A stretch of 64,000 nucleotides of DNA from Halalkalibacter okhensis (GCF_000787375.1 NZ_JRJU01000015.1:47282-111281); one strand, 5' to 3'. Shown: positions 26,758 to 36,592, counted from the stretch's first letter. Numbers and translations: made by a program. The notes: a model not told the origin generated them from the letters alone.

Positions 26758-27750
26758 TTATTCTTCTACTTCCTCTGCTTCCACTAATTCACGGAATAAC
26801 CCGTACACAAACTGTTCTGCATCAAACGCTTGAAGGTCATCCATTTGTTCACCTAAGCCAACAAACTTAACAGGGATATCAAGTTCATGTCGAATCGCTA
26901 GTACAATCCCTCCCTTAGCTGTTCCGTCAAGCTTCGTCAAAACAATCCCTGAAACGTTAGTAGCTTGTCCGAATGTCTTCGCTTGTGACATGGCATTTTG
27001 TCCTGTTGTTGCATCTAAAACAAGTAACACTTCATGTGGTGCTCCTGGGACTTCACGTTCAATAACACGCTTCACCTTCTCTAATTCATTCATCAAATTG
27101 ACTTTGTTTTGAAGTCGTCCTGCCGTATCGCATAATAAAACATCGATATTGCGTGATTTTGCAGCCTGCACGGCATCATACATAACAGCAGCCGGATCCG
27201 ATCCTTCTTGCTGCTTAATCACATCCACTCCAACACGATCTCCCCACACTTCAAGCTGTTCAATTGCACCTGCACGGAATGTATCTCCAGCTGCCAACAT
27301 AACGGATTTACCTTGCTGCTTTAAATGATGCGCTAGTTTTCCAATCGACGTCGTTTTTCCTACACCATTTACACCTACTACTAAAATAACCGTCATCTCG
27401 TTTTCTTGAATGTTTAAATGAGTATCATCGCCTTCTTTTTCCAACAATTCGGCTAGTTTCTCTGAAATTACAGGCTGAACTTCTTTTGTGTCTTTAATGT
27501 TACGTAAACGCACTTCATCTTTTAGTTGGTCTATTAACTCCATTACTGTTGTCACACCAACATCGGAACTGATTAGTAACTCTTCCAATTCCTCAAAAAA
27601 ATCTTCATCAACTTTCCGATACTTATAAACAAGCTCGTTCATACGCCCAACAAAAGAATCACGCGTTTTTTCAAGCCCTTCTTTAAATTTGTCCGTAACT
27701 TCAGTAGTCTGGTTTGTAATTTTTTCTTTTAATTTTTTAAAAAAGCTCAT
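26758..27750 (-). CDS. ftsY: FtsY, SRP receptor GTPase
   Basis: FtsY receives the SRP-ribosome complex at the membrane. The 330-aa protein has a short charged N-terminus (no long A domain), the N domain, and the G domain with GVNGVGKTTSIGKLAHHL, AGDTFRAGAIEQL, LCDTAGRLQNK, and TKLDGTAKGG. The C-terminus ends EAEEVEE. Position directly after smc matches Bacillus, suggesting a smc-ftsY transcript; RBS AAGGTG precedes the ATG. Confidence 0.98.
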   Translation of the reverse strand: MSFFKKLKEKITNQTTEVTDKFKEGLEKTRDSFVGRMNELVYKYRKVDEDFFEELEELLISSDVGVTTVMELIDQLKDEVRLRNIKDTKEVQPVISEKLAELLEKEGDDTHLNIQENEMTVILVVGVNGVGKTTSIGKLAHHLKQQGKSVMLAAGDTFRAGAIEQLEVWGDRVGVDVIKQQEGSDPAAVMYDAVQAAKSRNIDVLLCDTAGRLQNKVNLMNELEKVKRVIEREVPGAPHEVLLVLDATTGQNAMSQAKTFGQATNVSGIVLTKLDGTAKGGIVLAIRHELDIPVKFVGLGEQMDDLQAFDAEQFVYGLFRELVEAEEVEE

Positions 27751-27810
27751 ATTTTCACCTTACCTTTTTTTAATTGATTCCTTACTGCCTGTTTAAGGAA
27801 CGTGCCTTTT

Positions 27811-30800
27811 TTATTCCTGTGTTAACAATTCTTTAGTTTCTTCTAATCTGACTGAAACAAGACGGGATACACCCGATTCTTGCATCGTGACACCATACAA
27901 TACATCTGCTTCTTCCATCGTCCCTTTTCGATGAGTGATTACGATAAACTGCGTCGCTTCACTGAAATCTTTTAAGAAATTCGCAAATCGACTAACGTTT
28001 GCCTCATCAAGAGCAGCTTCCACTTCATCCAACACACAAAACGGCACCGGACGGACTTTTAAAATAGCAAAAAGCAAACCAATTGCAGTTAAGGAACGTT
28101 CTCCACCTGACAACAAGGCTAAGTTTTGCATTTTTTTGCCCGGCGGCTTTGCAAGAATTTCAACCCCTGTCTCCAATAAATTATCCGGCTCTGTTAATAC
28201 TAAATCAGCTTGTCCTCCGCCAAATAACTCTCTAAAAACGGATTGGAAATGAGAACGAATTTGTACGTAAGAATCACGGAATCTCTTCGTCATTTCTTCA
28301 TCCATTTCTGCGATGACATCGTGTAATGTTGCTTTAGCCGTTAGTAAGTCCTTTTGTTGTTCTGTCAAAAATTCAAACCTCTCACGAACCCGCTCATATT
28401 CTTCAATCGCACCTAAATTGACATTCCCTAATTCTTCAATTGCAAGCTTAATTAACTTCACTTTCGTTCGCGCTTCTTCAGGAGGCATGGCTAACTCATA
28501 GGTTTCTTTTGCAGCTTGAAAAGAAAGCTCGTACTCTTCACGTAGATGTGTTAACCGATTGTCTAGCTCAACATCCATCCGGTTTACTTTCACCTCTATT
28601 TTACGACACTCGTCAGCTAACGTCACATGCTCCGTTTGCTGGATTTTTAACGTCTGTTCAAGATCCGCGTAAGCCTGTTCTACTTCCTCGCGCTCATCTT
28701 TCATTTGAGTAATAACCTTCGTTAGTTTTTCCTTCTGTTTCCGTCCTTCTTCGATTCTTGTATCAAGGCTAGTCTCCCCATTTGAACGATCGGACATTTC
28801 TCCAATAAGTAATTCAAAATGGTCCTTAAGTTCTACTAGTTCTTCTTCTAATCTTGATTTTGTAATCGTAAGTTGTTTCGCACGCGCTTCAACTGAATAA
28901 AACCGTTCTTTTGCAGTAGCTAAATCAATTTTCTCTTGAATTAACTCTTCTTGAAGTTTGTCTCTTGATTTTCGCTGTTCTAGCTGCTGCTGCTCAAGTT
29001 CTTTTACTTGCTTTTCTAATTCGGTTCCTTGTTTGGCTGCCGCTTTAGCTGCCTCCTCAAGTTCTGACAAACGTGTAGTTAGCCGCTTAATTTCGTCTAA
29101 GTACCCGATTTTATCTCGATCAAAGCGAGAAAATTGATCTTGAGATCTTTCGACCTCGCGTTCAAGTTCACGAACAGATGACTTCGCTTCTTGAACAGTA
29201 TGTCTCGCTTGTTCCCCCTTTGTTCGAAGCTCTTCCAAAGCTTGCTCTTTTTGGATTCGCATTTGTTTTAAGTCTCGAACTTCTGCTTCAAGCTGGCTTG
29301 TTACAGTAGCGAGCTTTTGTAACTTTCCTTTTAAATCGTCAAGTTCTCTTTTTCGACCAAGTAACGGGGTTTGTTTTTGCTTCACAGAACCTCCTGTCAT
29401 TGAACCACCTGGGTTAACAACATCTCCTTCAAGTGTAACGATTCTCAATCGGTGACCGGAAATCTTCGCCAATTCATTCGCCCCTTGAAGAGATTTCGCA
29501 ATAATTACGTTTCCAAGTAAATTTGAAATGACGGATGCATACGTTTTCTCATAAGTAACCAATTTGGCAGCAACGCCTACAAAAGCTTGATGCTTTTCCA
29601 GTTGGTCTCGTTGAAAGCCAGATATCTCCTTAGGTTTAATGACAGGTAAAGGAAGGAACGTAGCCCTGCCAATTCGATTTTGTTTTAAAAATTGAATCGC
29701 CAGCCTTGCATCTGCTTCAGATTCCATTACAATGTGCTGAGACGATCCCCCTAAAGCAATTTCAATAGCTGTCTCATACTCTTTTGGAACTTGAATCAGT
29801 TCTGCTACAGCCCCCATTACACCTTTTAATTGACCATTTCTTGCTTTTAATATTTCTTTAACACCATGAAAGAAGCCTGAGAAGTCAGCTTGCATTTCTT
29901 CCAATACATCGGCACGAGATTGGATTTTCTGTGTCATTTGATATGTTTCATATAACTGTGTTTCTTTTTTCTGATAACGTTCCTTCTCTTGTTCGTAGGT
30001 TCGTTGTAAATGACGATAATCTTCACCCACTTTTTCAAGAGTTTGTTCTTCTGACAAAGCCTTTTGCTTAGCTGCTTCAAGCTTTGTCATTAGTTCCTCT
30101 CGCGTGGAAAGCAAATCTTCATTTTCAACTAATAAACGTTCTTGTCTCATTTCTTGCTTCTGTAATTGTTCTTCTAAGTAACGTTTTTCATTTCGAATGC
30201 TCGCCTGTTCATTTAATACCTCAATATAATCTGCCTTGAGCTGATCAATTTCTTCTTCCACATCAGTAACTGAACGGTCAACCACATGTTGTTTTTTTTC
30301 AACCGCCTCTTTTAATGAAGTTAATTTCTGACGTGCACCCTTTAGAGCAACTTGCTCCGTTTCCCACTCAACAAAGACCTTCTCTAACTGCAATGTTTTG
30401 TCATCGATCGAGCGTGCAAGCTGGTCTTTATTTTGAGAAGCATTCTTTTTCCGCTCTTTTAACACTTCTCGTTTCCCTTCACTCTTTTCAAGCTCTTCAC
30501 TTGCGTAAAGTAATTCCTCTTGTAACTTTGTGAATTGAGATGATAACCAACTCGTTTTCTCACGTAAAGAGATACGTAACTGCTCCATTTCTTCAAGCTT
30601 TTTTTGACGCTCTTCATAAGTTAGTAATAGATTCTGAAGTTTTTCTTTCTCACATGTCCATGTTTCATGCAGTTCATCTATTTCATGTACTAATAAAGCG
30701 ATATCCACTTCTTTTAATTCATCGCGTTTATGTAAATAATCTTTAGCAATAGAAGCTTGAATTTCTAATGGTTCTACTTGACCTTCTAATTCATGCAAGA

Positions 30801-31380
30801 TATCTTCTACACGATACAGATTTTCCTGTGTTTCTCGCAAGCGTTTTTCAGCTTTCACTTTTCTTGTTTTATATTTTAATACCCCTGCTGCTTCTTCAAA
30901 AATCACTCGGCGATCTTCCGCTTTATTGCTTAATATCTCTTCTACTTTTCCTTGACCAATTATCGAGTAAGCTTCTCTTCCTAACCCTGAGTCTAGAAAT
31001 AAATCTACGATATCTTTCAGTCGGCAGGCTTGCTTATTTATCAAGTATTCACTTTCACCTGAGCGGTAAACCCGTCTCGTTACACTCACTTCACTATAAT
31101 CTATCGAAAGGTGTTGATCCTCATTATCTAAAATTAGACTAACTTCTGCGTAATTTAATGGCTTCCTGCTATCGCTACCAGCAAAAATAATATCTTCCAT
31201 TTTTGATCCGCGTAATGACTTTGCAGATTGTTCACCTAGCACCCACCTGATGCTATCTGAAATGTTACTTTTCCCACTTCCATTTGGTCCAACCACCGCT
31301 GTAACCCCTGGTACAAAATCTATATTGATTTGTTCAGCAAAAGATTTGAACCCAACGACTTCAAGCCGCTTGAGGAACAT
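27811..31380 (-). CDS. smc: Smc chromosome condensation ATPase
   Basis: Smc with ScpA/ScpB organises and segregates the chromosome. The 1189-aa protein has the N-terminal head (MFLKRLEVVGFKSFAEQ, Walker A GPNGSGKSNISD), two very long coiled coils rich in E/K/Q, a central hinge near residues 500-660 (GVMGAVAELIQVP, GNVIIAKSL, EGDVVNPGGSMTGGS), and the C-terminal head with ABC signature LLSGGERSLTAIGLLFA and Walker B FCVLDEVEAALDE. Length is typical. It shares an intergenic region with a divergent plus-strand gene. Confidence 0.99.
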   Translation of the reverse strand: MFLKRLEVVGFKSFAEQINIDFVPGVTAVVGPNGSGKSNISDSIRWVLGEQSAKSLRGSKMEDIIFAGSDSRKPLNYAEVSLILDNEDQHLSIDYSEVSVTRRVYRSGESEYLINKQACRLKDIVDLFLDSGLGREAYSIIGQGKVEEILSNKAEDRRVIFEEAAGVLKYKTRKVKAEKRLRETQENLYRVEDILHELEGQVEPLEIQASIAKDYLHKRDELKEVDIALLVHEIDELHETWTCEKEKLQNLLLTYEERQKKLEEMEQLRISLREKTSWLSSQFTKLQEELLYASEELEKSEGKREVLKERKKNASQNKDQLARSIDDKTLQLEKVFVEWETEQVALKGARQKLTSLKEAVEKKQHVVDRSVTDVEEEIDQLKADYIEVLNEQASIRNEKRYLEEQLQKQEMRQERLLVENEDLLSTREELMTKLEAAKQKALSEEQTLEKVGEDYRHLQRTYEQEKERYQKKETQLYETYQMTQKIQSRADVLEEMQADFSGFFHGVKEILKARNGQLKGVMGAVAELIQVPKEYETAIEIALGGSSQHIVMESEADARLAIQFLKQNRIGRATFLPLPVIKPKEISGFQRDQLEKHQAFVGVAAKLVTYEKTYASVISNLLGNVIIAKSLQGANELAKISGHRLRIVTLEGDVVNPGGSMTGGSVKQKQTPLLGRKRELDDLKGKLQKLATVTSQLEAEVRDLKQMRIQKEQALEELRTKGEQARHTVQEAKSSVRELEREVERSQDQFSRFDRDKIGYLDEIKRLTTRLSELEEAAKAAAKQGTELEKQVKELEQQQLEQRKSRDKLQEELIQEKIDLATAKERFYSVEARAKQLTITKSRLEEELVELKDHFELLIGEMSDRSNGETSLDTRIEEGRKQKEKLTKVITQMKDEREEVEQAYADLEQTLKIQQTEHVTLADECRKIEVKVNRMDVELDNRLTHLREEYELSFQAAKETYELAMPPEEARTKVKLIKLAIEELGNVNLGAIEEYERVRERFEFLTEQQKDLLTAKATLHDVIAEMDEEMTKRFRDSYVQIRSHFQSVFRELFGGGQADLVLTEPDNLLETGVEILAKPPGKKMQNLALLSGGERSLTAIGLLFAILKVRPVPFCVLDEVEAALDEANVSRFANFLKDFSEATQFIVITHRKGTMEEADVLYGVTMQESGVSRLVSVRLEETKELLTQE

Positions 31381-31446
31381 ATTCCTTCCCCCTTACTTTA
31401 ATTAACAACTAACCTATTTTACCACAGCCTGCACCTTTATCACAGA

Positions 31447-31475
31447 TGGACAGGACAAACGGATAAGTCTATGAT
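31447..31475 (+). promoter_or_regulatory. SigA promoter for the yfkK-like gene
   Basis: TGGACA (31447-31452), 17 nt, TATGAT (31470-31475): both elements are 5 of 6 to consensus. Transcription would start near 31483, about 35 nt before the gene, diverging from smc. Confidence 0.7.
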
Positions 31476-31516
31476 ACGATACATACATAAACCAACCATA
31501 GGGGTGAAATGAGTTA

Positions 31517-31738
31517 ATGAATTTAGATGTAAACACACGTGATAATATTGAATTTATGATTGAAGAAATTAAAAACAAATTACAAATTGTTAACGCAGCT
31601 GCCTTAAATTCAAAAAGCTTCGATACAGAACAGTATGAAGAACTTCGTGATATTTATGAAATGATCCAAAAGAAATCATCTTTTTCTGTCAGTGAGCTTG
31701 ATGCTATTGTCACAGAATTGGGCAAACTCCGTAAATAG
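31517..31738 (+). CDS. UPF0435/DUF1128 (YfkK-like) small protein
   Basis: The 73-aa helical protein (MNLDVNTRDNIEFMIEEIKN..., YEELRDIYEMIQKKSSFSVSELDAIVTELGKLRK in family style) matches the YfkK/UPF0435 pattern; the function is unknown. AGGGGTG lies 12 nt before ATG 31517 and only 4 nt before another ATG (31509) that opens a two-codon frame whose TAA overlaps the true start (TAATG), an odd initiation context. It is the only plus-strand gene in the rnc-smc gap and has its own promoter and terminator. In B. subtilis yfkK is elsewhere on the chromosome. Confidence 0.85.
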   Translation: MNLDVNTRDNIEFMIEEIKNKLQIVNAAALNSKSFDTEQYEELRDIYEMIQKKSSFSVSELDAIVTELGKLRK

Positions 31739-31752
31739 AGTTACTACCAAAC

Positions 31753-31797
31753 AAAAAAATGTCCTCTCGATTATGATGCATGAGAGGACATTTTTTT
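31753..31797. terminator. Bidirectional terminator between yfkK-like gene and rnc
   Basis: A stem of at least 16 bp (AAAAAAATGTCCTCTC with GAGAGGACATTTTTTT) and a 13-nt loop has A-runs on one side and T-runs on the other, so it can stop both the plus-strand gene and rnc, whose TAA lies in the right arm. Confidence 0.92.
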
Positions 31798-32593
31798 ATT
31801 TTAGCTTGTCTTGCTCACTTAACTTCATCAAAGCCTGTTGAGCAGCATGTTGTTCTGCTTCCTTCTTTGAACGTCCTGTTCCAATCCCAAGAGCAGATTC
31901 ATTCAATTGCACTTCTGAGACAAACTCTCGATTATGTGCAGGCCCCCGTTCCTGTACGATGATATATTGGATTTGTCCCAGGTTATCTCGTTGAATGAAC
32001 TCTTGAAGCTGACTTTTGAAATCCATCATATGAGAAAAAGCACCATCATTTATTTTTGGATACATCGTATCATTCAAAAATTTAAAAACGGAATCCAACC
32101 CTTGATCTAGATAAAGAGCACCTATAAACGCTTCAAAGACGTCTGCTAACAATGCAGGTCTAGCGCGTCCACCTGTCATCTCTTCGCCCTTGCCAAGCAA
32201 GACAATTTCTCCAAAGTTTAATTCTTGAGCAAATCGCGCTAGGGAAGGCTCGCAAACAATCGACGCACGCAATTTGGTCATATCCCCTTCACTCATCGTC
32301 TTAAATTTCTTAAATAAAAACTGCGACACAGAAAGTTCAAGGACAGCATCCCCAAGAAATTCTAATCGTTCATTATCTTGAAAAGAATAGATTCGGTGCT
32401 CATTCACATAGGATGAATGGGTGAAAGCTTGAATTAATAGCTTTTTGTTTTCAAAAGTCAACTCAGTTCGTTGCATTAAATCATCAAACTTTTTTTTCTG
32501 TTCTTCAGTAAGAATCATCTTGCGATTTCCCCGTCTTCGCTCGTTCGAATAATGGGACTTCGATTTCCGGTGATATTTCGAAGATTGTGGCAT
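31796..32593 (-). CDS. rnc: Ribonuclease III
   Basis: RNase III processes double-stranded RNA, including rRNA precursors. The 265-aa product has the catalytic signature [14 protein letters not shown] (about residues 74-87), a second acidic motif in [16 protein letters not shown], and a C-terminal dsRNA-binding domain ([12 protein letters not shown]...[20 protein letters not shown]). A basic N-terminal extension of about 30 residues precedes the domain. Start ATG 32593 has GGAGG 6 nt upstream. Confidence 0.97.
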   Translation of the reverse strand: MPQSSKYHRKSKSHYSNERRRGNRKMILTEEQKKKFDDLMQRTELTFENKKLLIQAFTHSSYVNEHRIYSFQDNERLEFLGDAVLELSVSQFLFKKFKTMSEGDMTKLRASIVCEPSLARFAQELNFGEIVLLGKGEEMTGGRARPALLADVFEAFIGALYLDQGLDSVFKFLNDTMYPKINDGAFSHMMDFKSQLQEFIQRDNLGQIQYIIVQERGPAHNREFVSEVQLNESALGIGTGRSKKEAEQHAAQQALMKLSEQDKLK

Positions 32594-32672
32594 AGCTACC
32601 TCCAACATCAAAAATTTGCACCCAACGCTTTGCCTTTGGACAACTCATTGGTCTTGTAATAATTTGTAAAGC

Positions 32673-32703
32673 AAGTCCCACATGGCAAAAGCATATGGGA
32701 CTT
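32673..32703 (-). terminator. Terminator after acpP
   Basis: AAGTCCCACATG and CATATGGGACTT pair over 12 positions (one wobble) around a 7-nt loop, six bases after the acpP stop; the minus-strand tail is GCTTTAC. Confidence 0.75.
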
Positions 32704-32709
32704 TCCTTC

Positions 32710-32943
32710 TTACTGACGGCTGTTTATGTAATCAACTACATCAGCTACAGTTGAAATTTTCTCAGCTTCCTCATCAGAGATTTCTAGATCAAACTCATCT
32801 TCAAGTTCCATAACTAGTTCAACAACATCTAATGAATCAGCTCCTAAATCATCTTTAAAAGAAGCTTCTAGTTTCACTTCTGCTTCTTCCACACCTAGAC
32901 GATCAACAACGATTTTTGTAACACGTGATAATGTATCTGCCAT
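32710..32943 (-). CDS. acpP: Acyl carrier protein
   Basis: ACP carries growing acyl chains on a 4'-phosphopantetheine. The 77-aa acidic protein begins [18 protein letters not shown] and contains [20 protein letters not shown], with the pantetheinylated Ser in GADSLD. Start ATG 32943 with GGGGGTG upstream; seven additional open codons precede it. Last gene of the fapR-plsX-fabD-fabG-acpP set, but separated from fabG by 289 bp holding a structured repeat, which could alter its expression relative to fabG. Confidence 0.98.
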   Translation of the reverse strand: MADTLSRVTKIVVDRLGVEEAEVKLEASFKDDLGADSLDVVELVMELEDEFDLEISDEEAEKISTVADVVDYINSRQ

Positions 32944-33106
32944 GTTTCGTTCACCCCCTCTCAAAATTAACTTACCTAACTTAAATGCTCAAGCTAGTGT
33001 TGAAGGCTAGGAAAAGTTTACCGATGAACTCCCTTTCTGTCAACCTGAATTTTATTAGTTACTTTAAAAAGTGAGAAACACCAGCAACATGCGTGCGTAC
33101 ATGGTT

Positions 33107-33233
33107 GCGATGGCTTCTCTCGCCGTGCGCCTTTAGGAGAAGACCACTCCTAAAGGCTTAAAAGATTACGGCAGCTCCGCTCATCGCTTCGAGTTTACAT
33201 AAAAAGGGAAGATCGCCCTTTTTATGTAAACTC
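33107..33233 (-). repeat. Structured intergenic repeat, copy A (fabG-acpP gap)
   Basis: Given on the plus strand: GCGATG (33107-33112), GCTTCTCT, CGCCG (33121-33125), an 11-bp hairpin GCCTTTAGGAG/CTCCTAAAGGC (33129-33157), then TTAAAAGATTA, CGGCA (33169-33173), GCTCCGCT, CATCGC (33182-33187), TTC, and an 18-bp perfect hairpin (33191-33208 with 33216-33233, loop AAGATCG). The last hairpin base is the final base of the fabG stop codon. GCGATG/CATCGC and CGCCG/CGGCA pair, leaving the two near-identical 8-mers facing each other. Related copies are at 52.2 and 63.8 kb. Confidence 0.85.
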
Positions 33234-33976
33234 TACATCACCATTCCTCCATCAACGTGGAGGGTTTGGCCTGTCATGTAGTCGGCGTCTGGGCTTGCTA
33301 GGAAGCGAATGACGTTAGCGATGTTTTCTGGTTTCCCTAATGTTGCCAGTGGAATTTGAGAAAGGAGTTGACCTTTCATATCATCACCAAGCTCGTCTGT
33401 CATATCTGTTTCAATGAAGCCAGGCGCAACTGCATTCACATGAATATTACGATTTGCAAGTTCTCTTGCCATGGTTTTAGTCAAACCAATAACCCCTGCT
33501 TTAGCCGCAACATAATTGGCTTGGCCTGCATTTCCAAGAACCCCTACAACAGATGCTACATTAATAATACGACCATAGCGCTGTTTCATCATTTGTCTTG
33601 TAACTGCCTTCCCACAATTAAAGACGCCTTTTAAGTTCGTATTAATTACCGCATCCCATTCGTCTTCTTTCATTCTCATGATTAGGTTATCTTTTGTAAT
33701 ACCTGCATTGTTAACGAGGATGTCAACACGGCCAAAAGCGTCAATCGTCTCTTTCACCATTGCTTGCACTTGTTCAGCATTAGCAACATCTGCTTGAATA
33801 GCTAAAGCGTCTACTCCCAATGCTTTTATTTCAGCAACCACTTGTTCTGCTCGTTCCTGGCTACCTGCATAATTAACAACTACATTGGCTCCATTTCGTC
33901 CTAATTCAATAGCAGTAGCCCGTCCGATTCCACGAGAAGCTCCTGTAACAATAGCTATTTTTCCTTGTAACATCAT
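33233..33976 (-). CDS. fabG: 3-oxoacyl-[ACP] reductase
   Basis: FabG reduces beta-ketoacyl-ACP with NADPH. The 247-aa short-chain dehydrogenase has the [10 protein letters not shown] cofactor loop, NNAG (VNNAGITKD), the catalytic Ser in [11 protein letters not shown], and YxxxK in ANYVAAKAG; the C-terminus (HVDGGMVM) is standard. Two adjacent ATG codons (33976, 33973) overlap the fabD stop, and AAGGAG is upstream, so translation is coupled to fabD. Confidence 0.97.
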   Translation of the reverse strand: MMLQGKIAIVTGASRGIGRATAIELGRNGANVVVNYAGSQERAEQVVAEIKALGVDALAIQADVANAEQVQAMVKETIDAFGRVDILVNNAGITKDNLIMRMKEDEWDAVINTNLKGVFNCGKAVTRQMMKQRYGRIINVASVVGVLGNAGQANYVAAKAGVIGLTKTMARELANRNIHVNAVAPGFIETDMTDELGDDMKGQLLSQIPLATLGKPENIANVIRFLASPDADYMTGQTLHVDGGMVM

Positions 33977-34923
33977 TCTGTCACTCCTTCTACCATTTCT
34001 TTCACTTTTAACACACCTTCTCGGTTACTTACGGCAACTACCTTTGCTCGTCTTTCAACTTTACGTACTAGTCCTGATAAGACGTTTCCAGGGCCAACTT
34101 CAATAAACAAATCTACCCCATTTGCTAGAAGCGTTCGAATCGTATCCTCCCAAAGGACTGGTGAATACACTTGTTCAATTAGATTTTCTCTAATTTTCAC
34201 AGCATCTTGTACACCTTTAGCTGACACATTTGCAATGACAGGAACCGACGCATCGGTCACAGTAAGCTGGTTAAGAGTTGATTGTAATTTTTCAGCAGCT
34301 GGCTTCATTAAGCTCGAATGAAAAGGCCCACTTACTTGAAGAGGAATCACTCTTTTTGCCCCAGCCTCTTTTGCTTTTTCAGACGCAAGCTCGACTCCTT
34401 TTGCTGAACCTGAAATGACAATTTGGCCTGGACAGTTTAGATTTGCTAATTCTGCCGGTTCCGATGTTTCAGCACTCACACTTTTACATACTTCATCAAG
34501 TATACTACTTTCCAATCCAAGAACCGCTGCCATGGCTCCTTCCCCAAAAGGTACAGCTTCTTCCATAAATAAACCACGATTCCTCACCGCAAATACAGCA
34601 TCCTCAAATGACATCGCACCTGCTGCGACTAACGCACTATATTCACCTAAACTATGACCCGCTACGTAATCAGGTTTAATGTTTTCATTATGTAAGAGCT
34701 CTAGTACCGCTGTACTCATGGTCACTAATGCCGGTTGCGTATGTTCCGTGCGCTTTAATGTTTCCTCAGGCCCTTGAAGCATAATTTCAGATAAAGAATA
34801 TCCTAATTTTTGGTCTGCTCGCTGAAATACTGCACGACTTATTTCTTCCTCATTAATTAATTCTTGCCCCATTCCAACAGCTTGAGACCCTTGACCTGGA
34901 AATAAAAAAGCTATTTTTGGCAT
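33973..34923 (-). CDS. fabD: Malonyl-CoA:ACP transacylase
   Basis: FabD loads malonate onto ACP. The 316-aa protein has [17 protein letters not shown], the nucleophile motif [14 protein letters not shown], the partner His in [11 protein letters not shown], and a conserved Arg/Gln environment ([11 protein letters not shown]). It lies 14 nt after plsX and overlaps the fabG start by four bases in the FapR-regulated operon. Confidence 0.97.
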   Translation of the reverse strand: MPKIAFLFPGQGSQAVGMGQELINEEEISRAVFQRADQKLGYSLSEIMLQGPEETLKRTEHTQPALVTMSTAVLELLHNENIKPDYVAGHSLGEYSALVAAGAMSFEDAVFAVRNRGLFMEEAVPFGEGAMAAVLGLESSILDEVCKSVSAETSEPAELANLNCPGQIVISGSAKGVELASEKAKEAGAKRVIPLQVSGPFHSSLMKPAAEKLQSTLNQLTVTDASVPVIANVSAKGVQDAVKIRENLIEQVYSPVLWEDTIRTLLANGVDLFIEVGPGNVLSGLVRKVERRAKVVAVSNREGVLKVKEMVEGVTE

Positions 34924-34937
34924 AGGTCATCCCTCCT

Positions 34938-35933
34938 CTATACTTTTTCTTCGACTTTTGCGACTTCATTTTTAATAATTGTTACAACTTGATGATCAAC
35001 CATCTCTTTAGCCTGCCTAATTGCATGAAAGACGGCTGTTGCATCAGAGGAACCGTGAGCTTTAATAACAGGTGCTTTAAGTCCATATAATCCAGCCCCA
35101 CCATATTCCGAATAACTTAATTGACTTTTAATCTCTTTAAAGCTCGACTTTAAGACACCAGCAGCAAGCTTGTTAACAAACGAACTCGTTAATTCTTTCT
35201 TCAACAAAGAAAACAAAGTTCCTGCTGTTCCTTCAACTGACTTTAGGACAAGATTCCCAGAAAAACCGTCGCAAACGACAACATCTGCTACACCAGACAA
35301 TAAATCGCGCGCTTCAACGTTACCTACAAAATTTATGTCACTTGATTTTAGCAATGGAAAGGCTGCCTTTGTAAGTTCGTTCCCTTTCCCATCCTCAGTT
35401 CCGACATTTAGTAAACCTACACGTGGATTTGCCACATTTCGTACCATTTCCATGTAAGTCTTACCAATAATCGCATATTGTTGAAGGTGTTCTGGCTTTG
35501 CATCCATGTTCGCTCCGACGTCCAACAATAAGAAGCCTTTCCCGTCGAGTGTTGGTAGCATCGGAGATAATGCCGGACGGTCTATTCCTTTGATCCGACC
35601 AACATGCAGCAAACCTGCTGTCATTAACGCTCCGGTATTTCCAGCCGAAATACACGCATCTGCACGTCCTTCTTTTACTTCTCTTACGGCTAGCACCATT
35701 GAGGAGTCTTTTTTTCTCCGAACGGCTGTCGTTGGTTGATCTGTATCTTCAATTTTTTCCGTAGTATGTAAAATAGTCATTCTCTTATCATTTGTCATAT
35801 GTTTTTTGATCTCTTCTTCATTTCCTACTAACGTAATTTTCAGTTCAGGAAACGATTGAATTGCCTTTTGAGCTGCTTCGACTTGCGCTTTGGGTGCATG
35901 ATCTCCTCCCATTGCATCAATAGATATATTCAT
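34938..35933 (-). CDS. plsX: PlsX phosphate acyltransferase
   Basis: PlsX makes acyl-phosphate from acyl-ACP for the PlsY phospholipid pathway. The 331-aa product begins [19 protein letters not shown] and contains [37 protein letters not shown] in family order, [14 protein letters not shown] and a [13 protein letters not shown] segment. The ATG overlaps the fapR stop (TAATG). It bridges fatty-acid synthesis and phospholipid synthesis within the FapR regulon. Confidence 0.97.
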   Translation of the reverse strand: MNISIDAMGGDHAPKAQVEAAQKAIQSFPELKITLVGNEEEIKKHMTNDKRMTILHTTEKIEDTDQPTTAVRRKKDSSMVLAVREVKEGRADACISAGNTGALMTAGLLHVGRIKGIDRPALSPMLPTLDGKGFLLLDVGANMDAKPEHLQQYAIIGKTYMEMVRNVANPRVGLLNVGTEDGKGNELTKAAFPLLKSSDINFVGNVEARDLLSGVADVVVCDGFSGNLVLKSVEGTAGTLFSLLKKELTSSFVNKLAAGVLKSSFKEIKSQLSYSEYGGAGLYGLKAPVIKAHGSSDATAVFHAIRQAKEMVDHQVVTIIKNEVAKVEEKV

Positions 35934-36511
35934 TAGGACTCTCTCCTTCTCGACTCTCTTTCATTTGTCCGATACATAACAAACTCACCAGAAAAAACGA
36001 GCTCCTGCTCTACGTAACTTTGCACATCAACAGTCGTTCTTTCTTTTTCAGTGGCTGTTACCCTTGCCTTAGCAATCACTCTTTCTCCAGCCTGTACTTG
36101 TCTCGTAAAACGAATTGTAGCTTTTCGAGTAAGTGCCATTTCATCATTTATAATCGCAACAGCTAGTGAATTGGCCTGGGCAAATAAGTGGTGCCCCCTG
36201 GCAATACCTGACCTCTCAAAAACATGCTCTTTACCAACATCTAGGATCGAAATGGCGCGCTCATCAAGCTGAAGGTCGACAATCTCTCCAATGACTTCTT
36301 CAGGAGAGAGTGCTTTAACATCATCAAGTTGTTTCTTGGCAACACCTTTTATTCTTTCACGCAATTCAGGAATGGCTAATTCTAATCGATCAAGGCGGAT
36401 TGTTTGAATACTAACAGAAAATTGATCAGCAAGATCTTCATCAGTCATAAAGGGATTCTCTGCTAATGCCTCTTTCAAGAGTTCCTGTCTTTCCTTTTTC
36501 TTTCGTTTCAT
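35933..36511 (-). CDS. fapR: FapR, malonyl-CoA-responsive lipid repressor
   Basis: FapR represses fatty-acid and phospholipid genes until malonyl-CoA binds. The 192-aa protein has an N-terminal DeoR-type helix-turn-helix ([24 protein letters not shown]) and a C-terminal hotdog domain ([21 protein letters not shown]) that binds malonyl-CoA. It is the first gene of the operon, downstream of a promoter with a FapR-like operator, implying autoregulation. The RBS (GTAGG or GGGCGGTG) is weak. Confidence 0.96.
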   Translation of the reverse strand: MKRKKKERQELLKEALAENPFMTDEDLADQFSVSIQTIRLDRLELAIPELRERIKGVAKKQLDDVKALSPEEVIGEIVDLQLDERAISILDVGKEHVFERSGIARGHHLFAQANSLAVAIINDEMALTRKATIRFTRQVQAGERVIAKARVTATEKERTTVDVQSYVEQELVFSGEFVMYRTNERESRRRES

Positions 36512-36539
36512 GGCCTACACCGCCCACTTTGCATTGAAT

Positions 36540-36556
36540 ATATGACTAGGTCCTAA
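36540..36556 (-). promoter_or_regulatory. Putative FapR operator
   Basis: The 17-mer TTAGGACCTAGTCATAT (minus strand) resembles the FapR inverted repeat (TTAGTACCT-N-N-TACTAA type) at about 12-13 positions, with weaker conservation in the right half. It starts 4 nt downstream of the -10 box, the place where FapR binds in B. subtilis fapR. Confidence 0.65.
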
Positions 36557-36560
36557 GAGT

Positions 36561-36589
36561 AGTATATAATTGCTTCTCGCTGATTTCAA
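36561..36589 (-). promoter_or_regulatory. SigA promoter for fapR-plsX-fabD-fabG-acpP
   Basis: TTGAAA (36584-36589), 17 nt, TATACT (36561-36566) on the minus strand, both 5 of 6. The -35 lies just 4 nt after the recG stop codon, so the fatty-acid operon promoter is packed against recG. Confidence 0.75.
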
Positions 36590-36592
36590 TAG

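Noticed and set aside
30315..31142. Plus-strand ORFs inside smc (for example 30768-31142)
   Set aside because: They are antisense shadows of the smc coiled coil and head, without RBS or family motifs.
33191..33233. Ordinary rho-independent terminator after fabG
   Set aside because: The stem is perfect but no T-run follows in the direction of transcription, and it is joined to a larger repeat; reported as a repeat component instead.
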